Assembly: GCA_033063855.1 (NCBI GenBank)
Contig: CP093831.1
Location: 26,784,001 to 26,848,000, forward strand
Direction of reading: 5' to 3'
Source of the DNA: Smittia aterrima
Taxonomy: Eukaryota > Arthropoda > Insecta > Diptera > Chironomidae
DNA length: 64,000 nt
Shown here: positions 56,805 through 64,000 of the stretch, piece by piece
Layout of the letters: each line of letters begins with the position of its first letter
Position numbering within the stretch: position 1 is the first letter of the stretch
Made by a program: the position numbers and the translations under genes
Notes under the pieces: model-generated
What the model saw: the letters and a program-made list of their open reading frames with translations, nothing else
Database searches by the model: none
Told to the model about the DNA's origin: nothing

Positions 56805-57185
56805 AAGGATTTTTTCGTAGAAAAAACCTTATTGTGGCCACTTTGTCTGGCTGTGACCAAAAACCATAAGTTGCTATAAGTTGTCATAAGTTGCCATAAG
56901 TTGCCGGACAGACAGACAGACAAAACTTATGGCAACTTATGGCTCACAAAAGGACGTACAGATTATAATATAATATAATATATAATATATAATATAATAT
57001 ATAATATAATATATAATATAATATATAATATAATATATAATATATTCTATTTATATTAGAAAGTGGCGGATAGTTTGGATAGTTGGGATATTTATGGATA
57101 GTTTGGATATTTGCGGATAGTAGGGATAGTTGTAATGGAACTTATGAAAATTTAATACCGAAAAGCGAAAAACGAAAAAATCCTT
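56805..57185. mobile_element. Possible MITE with 13-bp TIRs, hairpin and satellites
   Basis: AAGGATTTTTTCG at 56805-56817 is perfectly inverted at 57173-57185. Inside are an 18-bp perfect hairpin stem (CATAAGTTGCCATAAGTT at 56885-56902, complement 56924-56941) with a GACA-repeat loop, a TAATATA microsatellite (about 56970-57050) and a GGATAGTTT minisatellite (about 57066-57132). It separates LRR gene 2 from the promoter of gene 1. No coding capacity. Confidence 0.5.
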
Positions 57186-57218
57186 GTACCAGGTCACCTG
57201 GAATTTTTTTATTTATTG

Positions 57219-58379
57219 TTACCACGAAGCTTTGATAATCAAAATGCAAGATAAAATTAATCCGAAGCTCAGAGTTATCGTCGATGCTCCTAATGTCGTT
57301 GGTGTTGACGTTATTGTAGTTGCAGGTGGAATTGTAGTTTGACTATCATCAAATCGTTGAAAGCATTCTTCCATGACTCTGTACAACTCCTGACGTTGGT
57401 TTATAATGTTAGTCAAAGTGTAGTTGAAACATTCATTTCCGTCCACACGCAAATGTTCAAGGTTTGGGAAGTTGTCGAAGAAGTTTCTCTCAACCTTTGT
57501 CAATCCATTCGAGCCGATGTCCAATATTTCAAGAATTGGGAAGACGGAGAAGGAATTTGTTCGAAGTTCAGTTAAGTTTCCATATTGGAAAGCTAAAAGC
57601 CATAAAGTTGGCAAAGCAACGAAAGCTTCCGATTCAATGTTTGTGAGATGAATATTTTTCGATAGGATGACGTGGCGCAGATATGGCAAATCACTGAATG
57701 CTCCTGATTGAATTGTGGTCATTGGAGTATCGAATATCTCGACAACTCCTAGAGATCTTAGCGAACGAAAAGTGTTTCTTTGAAGTTCCTCGACGTTCGT
57801 CCCAATCATTCTGAACTTTTGCAAAATTGGAATTTCTTGAAACATTTGTCCTCTAAGAACTGAGAGTGTAGGCAGGTATTCGAATATCAAAGTTCTAAGA
57901 CCTGGCATGGCGAAAGCCTGGTCGTCGATTTCTCTTAAACTCGTTTCATTAAAAATTGTAAAATGAAAAACGTTTGTGCAGGCTGAGAAGATTCTTCCTG
58001 GAATTCTCTGAAGTCTGTTGTTGCCAATGCTAAGTAAGAAGAGTTGTCCACAGTTGCGCCATGGCTGATGAAGCTCCACCAAATCAATTGCGTTCAGAGA
58101 AAGAGAACCAATTCCTTGGAATCGATCAAATATTTGTTGAGGAAAATAATTGAAAAAACAATTTTCTGTCACAATTGTTTCGACATCACTATCAGATCTT
58201 CCAGGAAGGTGAACTCCTCCGATGACGAATTGATCGTTTGGATTAGTAAAATTCACATTCACAAATCTACAAATGTAGGTTCCAACTTGTGTATTCTCAA
58301 ATATGCAATTCGCTTGCTGTCCTTGAGTCAAACTAATTAAACTTAGTAAGAAAAAGAAAATGGCCGAATTAACTTTCAT
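57219..58379 (-). CDS. Secreted/GPI-type LRR protein 2
   Basis: 386 residues, single exon. The signal peptide is MKVNSAIFFFLLSLISLTQGQ. It has the same cap (NCIFENTQVGTYICRFVNV), HQPWRNC, the LRR series (IPGRIFSACTNV, EIDDQAF, LRGQMFQEIP, IQSGAFSDLP, ELRTNSFSVFP, VERNFFDNFP), NECFNYTLTN and RQELYRVMEECFQRFD. The stalk (TTIPPATTITSTPTT) leads to the family tail LGASTITLSFGLILSC. The promoter at about 58473-58516 carries four GATA-type sites as in gene 1. Closest to gene 1 in promoter layout. Confidence 0.88.
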   Translation of the reverse strand: MKVNSAIFFFLLSLISLTQGQQANCIFENTQVGTYICRFVNVNFTNPNDQFVIGGVHLPGRSDSDVETIVTENCFFNYFPQQIFDRFQGIGSLSLNAIDLVELHQPWRNCGQLFLLSIGNNRLQRIPGRIFSACTNVFHFTIFNETSLREIDDQAFAMPGLRTLIFEYLPTLSVLRGQMFQEIPILQKFRMIGTNVEELQRNTFRSLRSLGVVEIFDTPMTTIQSGAFSDLPYLRHVILSKNIHLTNIESEAFVALPTLWLLAFQYGNLTELRTNSFSVFPILEILDIGSNGLTKVERNFFDNFPNLEHLRVDGNECFNYTLTNIINQRQELYRVMEECFQRFDDSQTTIPPATTITSTPTTLGASTITLSFGLILSCILIIKASW

Positions 58380-58472
58380 TGTCTTAATTTCTTTGACAAC
58401 CGTTTCCCTCCTCTAGGTCTTCACTATTTTAAGTTCACACAGAAAATGACAAAAATAATTTAAAACTGAGAC

Positions 58473-58516
58473 TGATAAGTTATCAATGATAAGATTAGGA
58501 AATGCGAATTTTATCA
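58473..58516 (-). promoter_or_regulatory. GATA cluster upstream of LRR gene 2
   Basis: TGATAA at 58473 and 58487, TTATCA at 58480 and 58511, spaced as in front of gene 1. It is squeezed between gene 2 (start 58379) and the stop of gene 3 (58535). Confidence 0.6.
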
Positions 58517-58534
58517 TTTTTTTTTTATCTCTTG

Positions 58535-59701
58535 TTACCACGAAGATTTTATTATCACAACACAAGATAAAATTAATCCAAAGCTCAGCGTTATCGTCGA
58601 TGCTCCTAAAGTCGTCGGTTCTGCAGTGATTGTAGTTGCAGGTGAAGTAGAAGTGAAATTTCCATCAAAACGTTGAAAGCATTCCTCCATGACTCTGTAT
58701 AACTCCTGACGTTGATTTGCAATGTTAAACAAATCGTCATCGGTGCAATCATTTCCGAGAGATGCATACAAATCCTGAAGGTTTGGGAAGTTGTCAAAAA
58801 AGTTTCTTTCAACCTTTGCCAGTCCATTCAAATGAATGTCGAAATAAAGAAGATTTGGAAAGACTGTGAAGGAATTGGTTCGAAGTTCAGTTAAGTTTCC
58901 TTTTTGTAAAACTAAATACCATAAAGATGGCAAACCAACGAAGGCTTCTGGTTGAATATTTGAGAGATGCAAATTTCCTGATATAATAATTCGTTGAAGA
59001 TTTGGCAAATCAGTAAATGTTCCTGATTGAATGGTTGTCAGCTGATTGCCCCTTAATTCGACTACTTCTAAAGATCTTAGTGAACGAAAAGCGTTTGAAG
59101 GAATTTGCTGTACATTAGTCGTTACCAATTTGAACGTTACTAATGATGGAATTTCCTGGAACATTTCTGCTCTTAGTTCAGAGAATACCTGCAGTCCTCG
59201 TAACGCTAGAATTTCTATTCTTGGCATTCCAGCAAAAGCCTGATCGTCGATTTCTCTTAAGTTGCTCTCATTATCAATAAAAAAATAAATAATGTTTGAG
59301 CAAGCTGCGAAGATTCTTCCAGGGATGCGTTGAAGTCTGTTGCCTCTGATATGAATTTGAAAGAGAAAACCACAATTGCGCCATGGCTGATGCAGTTCCA
59401 CCAATTGAAGAGAATTCAAATCGAGGATTCTAATATTTTGGAATCGATCGAATATTTGTTGTGGAAAATAATTGAACACACAATTTTCCAATTGGATTGT
59501 TACGACATCACTATCAGTTCTTCCAGCAAGGTGAATGCCTCCGATAACGAATTGATCGTTTGGATTTACGAAATTCACATTCACGAATCTACAAACGTAT
59601 CCAATACTAAGCGATTCTTCAAATATGCAGGTCGCTTGTTGTCCTTGTGTCGAACTAAGCGAGCACAGTAAGAAAAGGAAAATCGCTGAATGAATTTTCA
59701 T
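58535..59701 (-). CDS. Secreted/GPI-type LRR protein 3
   Basis: 388 residues, single exon. The signal peptide is MKIHSAIFLFLLCSLSSTQGQ. LRRs include IPGRIFAACSNI, EIDDQAFAGMPRI, LRAEMFQEIPSL, IPSNAFRSLRSL, LTTIQSGTFTDLP and VERNFFDNFPNL. The C-cap differs slightly (LGNDCTDDDLFNIANQRQEL). The tail is TLGASTITLSFGLILSC followed by VVIIKSSW. The promoter is nearly identical to that of gene 4, so these two are a recent duplicate pair. Confidence 0.88.
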   Translation of the reverse strand: MKIHSAIFLFLLCSLSSTQGQQATCIFEESLSIGYVCRFVNVNFVNPNDQFVIGGIHLAGRTDSDVVTIQLENCVFNYFPQQIFDRFQNIRILDLNSLQLVELHQPWRNCGFLFQIHIRGNRLQRIPGRIFAACSNIIYFFIDNESNLREIDDQAFAGMPRIEILALRGLQVFSELRAEMFQEIPSLVTFKLVTTNVQQIPSNAFRSLRSLEVVELRGNQLTTIQSGTFTDLPNLQRIIISGNLHLSNIQPEAFVGLPSLWYLVLQKGNLTELRTNSFTVFPNLLYFDIHLNGLAKVERNFFDNFPNLQDLYASLGNDCTDDDLFNIANQRQELYRVMEECFQRFDGNFTSTSPATTITAEPTTLGASTITLSFGLILSCVVIIKSSW

Positions 59702-59835
59702 TTAAACTATTCTTAGAAGACTTGACTATTTCAGGTTCACACAGCAAATGCCAAAAATAAATTTCAATTGAAAAAATAAGTCTGACGAGTTTGATAAAAA
59801 TGTGATTTTTATCTCTTATGAAATTGTTAGTTTTA

Positions 59836-60990
59836 TCACTGCGATGCTTTAATTATCAGAATGCAAGATAAAATTAATCCAAAGCTCAGTGTTATCGTCG
59901 ATGCTCCTAAAGTCGTCGGAGCTGCTGTTGTCGTTGAAGTAGAAGACTTGCCATCAAATCGTCGGAAGCATTCTTCCATTCGTCTGTATAGCTCCTGGCG
60001 TTGGTTTGGAATATTATTCAAAGTGCTGTTGATGCATTCATTGCCGTGCGCTGCATAGAATTCTTGAAGGTTTGGAAAGTTGTCAAAGAAGTTTCTCTCG
60101 ACCTTAGCCAAACCATTTGAGTCAATATTAATTATCCTAAGAACCGGGAAGGCAGTGAAGGAATTGGTTTGAAGACCAATTAAGTTTCCAACTCGGAACG
60201 ATAAACCCCATAAAGATGGCAAACCAACGAATGCTTCTGGTTCAATATTTGACAGATTTGAATTTCTTTCGAAGAGAATAATCTGTAGAACCGGCAAATC
60301 TTCAAATGCTCTTGAATTAATTGTGGTCAATTGATTGTTCGATATATCGACTCCTATTAAAAATCTGAGTGATTTGAAAGTGTTTGATTGAAGTTGTTGA
60401 ATGTTAGTTGATACCAAGTTAATCATTTCTAATGATGGAATTTCTTGAATTATTTCTGCTCGGAACACAGAAAGGGCCGGCATAACTCTAATACTTAAAT
60501 CTCTGAGTTGTAACATTCCAGCAAAAGCTTGATCATCGATTTCTGTCAAGTTGATCTCATTTTCCATCGAAAAATGATCAACATTTGTGCAGGCTGCGAA
60601 GATTCTTCCAGGGATGCGCTGAAGTCTGTTGCCTCGAATAGAAATTGAATTGAGATGATTACAATTGCGCCAAGGCTGATGAAGCTCCAACAACTGAACA
60701 GAGTCCAAAATCACAGATCTTAAACTTTGGAATCGATCAAATATTTGTAGAGGAAAATAGTTGAACACAGAAGTTTCCGTAAGGAATGTTACGACGTCAC
60801 TATCAGATTTTCCAGGAAGATGAACGCCTCCGATGACGAATTGTTGGTTTGGATTAGTTATATTCGCGTTTACAAATCTACAAACGTATCCACCGTGCCA
60901 CGCGTTCTCAAATATGCAAGTTGCTTGTTGTCCTTGTGTCAAACTAAGCGAGCACAATAAGAAAAGGAAAATTGATGAATGAATTTTCAT
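59836..60990 (-). CDS. Secreted/GPI-type LRR protein 4
   Basis: 384 residues, single exon. The signal peptide is MKIHSSIFLFLLCSLSLTQGQ, close to gene 3. LRR landmarks are IPGRIFAACTNV, EIDDQAFAGMLQL, FRAEIIQEIPSL, LQSNTFKSLRFL, INSRAFEDLPVL and LQTNSFTAFPVL. The cap NECINSTLNNIPNQRQEL keeps the paired cysteines. The stalk is SSTSTTTAAPTT. It ends IIKASQ instead of IIKASW. The 5' flank repeats that of gene 3 almost base for base over about 90 bp. Confidence 0.88.
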   Translation of the reverse strand: MKIHSSIFLFLLCSLSLTQGQQATCIFENAWHGGYVCRFVNANITNPNQQFVIGGVHLPGKSDSDVVTFLTETSVFNYFPLQIFDRFQSLRSVILDSVQLLELHQPWRNCNHLNSISIRGNRLQRIPGRIFAACTNVDHFSMENEINLTEIDDQAFAGMLQLRDLSIRVMPALSVFRAEIIQEIPSLEMINLVSTNIQQLQSNTFKSLRFLIGVDISNNQLTTINSRAFEDLPVLQIILFERNSNLSNIEPEAFVGLPSLWGLSFRVGNLIGLQTNSFTAFPVLRIINIDSNGLAKVERNFFDNFPNLQEFYAAHGNECINSTLNNIPNQRQELYRRMEECFRRFDGKSSTSTTTAAPTTLGASTITLSFGLILSCILIIKASQ

Positions 60991-61115
60991 TTAAACTATT
61001 CTTAGAAGACTTGACTATTTCAGGTTCACACAGCAAATGCCAAAAATAAATTTCAATTGAAAAAATAAGTCTGATAATGAAGAGTTTGATTTTTTATCTT
61101 TTATGAAATTGTTCG

Positions 61116-62306
61116 TTATCTAGAAATTTTTATTATCAGAATGCAAGATAAAATTAATCCAAAGCTCAGCGTTATCGTCGATGCTCCTAAAGTTGTTGTT
61201 TCTTCTGTTGTCGTTGGTGCTTCTGTTGATGTCGTTGTAGTAGTAGGTGGGATTGTAGTTTGACCATCATCGAATCGTTGAAAACATTCTTCCATGACTC
61301 TGTATAGTTCCTGACGTTGATCAGGAATGTTAGTCAAAGTTTCATTGATGCATTCATTTCCGTAAGTTGCATACAACTCCTGAAGTTTCGGGATATTCTC
61401 AAAGAAGTTTCTCTCGACCTTCGTCAGTCCATTTGAGCGGATGTCCAATACTTCAAGATTTGGTAGGACTGTGAAAGAACTGGTTCGAAGTTCAGTTAAG
61501 TTTCCATATCGAAACTCTAAAAATCTTAAATTCGGTAAATCAACGAAGGCTTCTGGTTGAATATTTTTCAGATGCGAATTTCCGTTTATGCGGACAGTTT
61601 GTAGAACCGGCAAATCGTTGAACGCTCTTGAATGAATCGTGGTCAGATGAGTGTCCTTTATTTCGACTACCATTAAAGATCTGAGTGATCGAAGAAAGTT
61701 CGAAGGAAGTTCTTTTATTCCCGTCCTAATCATTGTAAACCTTTGTAGTGACGGAATTTCCTGGAGCATATCTGCTCTTAGTTCAGAGAATGCCTGCAGA
61801 TCATGAAGAGTCAAAGTTCTTAGTCCAGACATTCCAGCAAAAGCCTGATTATCGATTTCGATTAAGCTGCTCTCATTTCCAATCGAAAAACGATTAACGT
61901 TTGTGCAAGCCGCGAAGATTTCTCCAGGGATTCGCTGAAGTTTGTTGTCTCTAATAGTAAGTGAAGTAAGATAATCACAGTTGCGCCATGGCTGATGAAG
62001 CTCTATTAACTGATAAGCTTCCAAATGAAGAAAACCAATCCTTTGGAATCGATCAAATATTTGTTGAGGAAAATATTTGAAAACACAATTTTCTAATTGG
62101 ATTGTTCCGACATCATTGTCTGATCTTCCAGGAAGGTGAACTCCTCCGATGACGAATTGTTGGTTTGGATCAGTAACATTGACATTCACAAATCTACAAA
62201 GGTATCCAAAAGCGCTAGTGTCCTTAAATATGCAATTCACGTCTTGCCCACAAGTCGAACTAATCAAACTCATTAGGAAAAAGAAAAACGCGGAATAAAC
62301 TTTCAT
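61116..62306 (-). CDS. Secreted/GPI-type LRR protein 5, long Thr stalk
   Basis: 396 residues, the longest copy, single exon. The signal peptide is MKVYSAFFFFLMSLISSTCGQ. LRR landmarks are IPGEIFAACTNV, EIDNQAFAGMSGL, LRADMLQEIPSL, LPSNFLRSLRSL, IHSRAFNDLPVL and LRTSSFTVLPNL. The extra length is a Thr-rich, probably O-glycosylated stalk (TTTTTSTEAPTTTEETT) before LGASTITLSFG. It shares LRR sequence and promoter with gene 6 more than with the others. Confidence 0.88.
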   Translation of the reverse strand: MKVYSAFFFFLMSLISSTCGQDVNCIFKDTSAFGYLCRFVNVNVTDPNQQFVIGGVHLPGRSDNDVGTIQLENCVFKYFPQQIFDRFQRIGFLHLEAYQLIELHQPWRNCDYLTSLTIRDNKLQRIPGEIFAACTNVNRFSIGNESSLIEIDNQAFAGMSGLRTLTLHDLQAFSELRADMLQEIPSLQRFTMIRTGIKELPSNFLRSLRSLMVVEIKDTHLTTIHSRAFNDLPVLQTVRINGNSHLKNIQPEAFVDLPNLRFLEFRYGNLTELRTSSFTVLPNLEVLDIRSNGLTKVERNFFENIPKLQELYATYGNECINETLTNIPDQRQELYRVMEECFQRFDDGQTTIPPTTTTTSTEAPTTTEETTTLGASTITLSFGLILSCILIIKISR

Positions 62307-62679
62307 TTTTCTCGAATGATCTTCACTTATGCAAGTTTACTTAGCGAATGACTGAAATAGATTTTAAAATGAAGAATGATACTGATAGAGTTTAGATTGC
62401 AAAAAGATAAAAATAGGGATTAAGATAATAAACAGATTGAATAATCTCAACATCGAGTTTCATGATTCATCTAAAGAATGAAAGACAAATTAATAGATTA
62501 GGGTTCGCCGGTAACATATTTGGAAACTCTCAAAAATGATTTGTAGACTTTAATTTTTTTACAATTTATTGATTACATTTGAATTAATAATTCGATGTAG
62601 TTATAACATTCGCTAATCATTTAAATTGTTTTATCTTCTTACTGTCCACGACAATAAATGAATACGTCTTTATCTGATG

Positions 62680-63858
62680 TTACCACGAAGTTTTTATAAT
62701 TAGAATGCAAGATAAAACTAATCCCAAGCTTAGAGTTATCGTCGATGCTCCTAACGTCGTTGTTTCTTCTGTTGTCGTTGGTGCTTCTGTTGATGTCGTA
62801 GGTGGAATTGTAGTTTGACTTGCATCAAAACGTTGAAAGCATTCTTCCATGACTCTGTACAACTCCTGACGTTGATTTCGAATGTTATCCAAAAACTCAT
62901 TTATACATTCATTCCCATCTCCACGGAATTGCTGAATGTTTGGGAAGTTGTCAAAGAAATTTCTCTCGACCTTTGCCAATCCATTTGAGCGGATGTCCAA
63001 TACTTCAAGATTTGGTAGGACTGTGAAAGAACTGGTTCGAAGTTCAGTTAAGTTTCCATTTTGAAACTCTAAAAATCTTAAATTCGGTAAACCAACGAAA
63101 GCTTCTGGTTGAATATTTTTTAGATGCACATTTCCGTTTATGCGGAGAGTTTGTAGAAGCGGCAAATCGTTGAATGCTCTTGAATGAATTGTGGTCAGTT
63201 GAGTGTTCTTTATTTCGACTACCATTAAAGATCTGAGTGATCGAAAAAAGTTCGAAGGAAGTTCTTTTATGCCCGTCCTAAGCATTGTAAACATAAATAA
63301 AGACGGAATTTCCTGGAACATATCTGCTCTTAGTTCAGAGAATGCCTGCAGATCATGAAACGTTAAAGTTCTTAGTCCAGACATTCCAGCAAAAGCCTGA
63401 TCATCGATTTCTGTCAAGTGACTCTCATGTCCAATCGATATTCGATCAAGGTTTGTGCAAGCTGCAAAGATTCTTCCAGGAATTCGCTGAAGTTTGTTGC
63501 CTCTAATAGTAAGTGAAGTGAGATAATCACAATTGCGCCATGGCTGATGAAGCTTTATCAACTGATAAGAGTCCAAATCAAGAAAACTAATCCTTTGGAA
63601 TCGATCGAATATCTGTTGAGGAAAATAGTTGAACACAGAAGTTTCTATTTGGATTGAAAAGACATCATTGTCGGTTCTTCCAGGAAGATGAACTCCTCCA
63701 ATGACGAATTGTTGGTTTGGATCAGTAACATTCACATTCACAAATCTACAAAGGTATCCAAAAGCGCTAGTGTCCTTAAATATACAAGTTGCTTGTTGCC
63801 CTCGAGTCGAACTAATTAAACTCATTAGGAAAAAGAAAATAGCGGAATAAACTTTCAT
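62680..63858 (-). CDS. Secreted/GPI-type LRR protein 6
   Basis: 392 residues, single exon. The signal peptide is MKVYSAIFFFLMSLISSTRGQ. Near-identical to gene 5 through the LRRs (EIDDQAFAGMSGLRTL, LRADMFQEIPSL, IHSRAFNDLPLL, LRTSSFTVLPNL) with a shorter stalk (TTSTEAPTTTEETT). The tail is TLGASTITLSLGLVLSC. Its 3' flank (62500-62680) resembles that of gene 1, including a GGGTTCG motif. The 5' flank runs to the window edge and resembles that of gene 5; further copies may lie outside. Confidence 0.88.
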   Translation of the reverse strand: MKVYSAIFFFLMSLISSTRGQQATCIFKDTSAFGYLCRFVNVNVTDPNQQFVIGGVHLPGRTDNDVFSIQIETSVFNYFPQQIFDRFQRISFLDLDSYQLIKLHQPWRNCDYLTSLTIRGNKLQRIPGRIFAACTNLDRISIGHESHLTEIDDQAFAGMSGLRTLTFHDLQAFSELRADMFQEIPSLFMFTMLRTGIKELPSNFFRSLRSLMVVEIKNTQLTTIHSRAFNDLPLLQTLRINGNVHLKNIQPEAFVGLPNLRFLEFQNGNLTELRTSSFTVLPNLEVLDIRSNGLAKVERNFFDNFPNIQQFRGDGNECINEFLDNIRNQRQELYRVMEECFQRFDASQTTIPPTTSTEAPTTTEETTTLGASTITLSLGLVLSCILIIKTSW

Positions 63859-64000
63859 TTTTCTTGAATGATCTTCACTTATTCAAGTTTACTTAGCGAA
63901 TGACTGAAATAAATTTTGAAACACATTTTGAAGAATGAAACTGATTGAGATTAGATTGCAAAAAGATAAAAATAAGGATTAAAATATTATAAACAGATTG

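Noticed and set aside
55508..63858. Assignment of the LRR genes to the mosquito LRIM/APL1 family
   Set aside because: No C-terminal coiled coil or LRIM cysteine pattern; a GPI-type tail is present instead.

Overview
The window looks like nuclear DNA of a nematoceran fly, most likely a non-biting midge (Chironomidae). This is an inference from AT-rich sequence, 55-70 bp GT-AG introns, insect-type TATA and GATA sites, and recognisable insect or animal genes (an ANKRD29-like gene and the neuron-navigator gene sickie). No rRNA, tRNA or CRISPR array was found by eye.

Layout. 173-1249 (+) holds the 3' part of an ANKRD29-type ankyrin gene. From about 4.7 kb to beyond 51.7 kb (+) runs sickie (sick, the fly NAV2 orthologue): a long Ser-rich exon (18032-19885), two CH-domain exons (33014-33184, 40315-40532) and three downstream exons (49507-51666) with SxIP-type end-binding motifs. 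All junction phases agree. Two further short coding exons (4736-4774 and 48408-48484, the latter with an N-myristoylation signal) have donors in the right phase to be alternative N-termini. The 3' half of sickie (coiled coil, AAA) was not found and should lie to the right.

Other gene families sit in or beside the sickie introns. (i) 5.7-12.2 kb (+): a tandem array of eleven small secreted peptides with one conserved Cys pair (CF-x(5-7)-IIPT-x-C pattern). Several have a short second exon, and the array shows fusion, frame-switch and deletion products and repeated GATA-bearing promoter blocks. (ii) 19.9-22.1 kb (-): two paralogous secreted 8-Cys proteins, each with an 11-bp first coding exon and a TATA box. 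(iii) 23.2-28.2 kb (-): a 1665-aa intronless STAND protein joining an HExxH metallopeptidase-like region, a NACHT NTPase and degenerate ankyrin-like repeats duplicated in tandem. (iv) 55.5-63.9 kb (-): six intronless, secreted LRR proteins with a Thr-rich stalk and a C-terminal tail typical of GPI anchoring.

Reading. Secreted LRR proteins, a NACHT sensor-like protein and fast-evolving small secreted peptides suggest an immune or effector gene island. In Drosophila sickie itself is known from work on Relish activation and on actin and axon growth, so the host gene and its guests may share an expression domain. That link is a hypothesis. The remaining long stretches (1.6-4.7, 12.4-18.0, 28.2-33.0, 33.2-40.3, 40.5-48.4, 51.7-55.5 kb) show no supportable coding sequence and read as introns or intergenic DNA.
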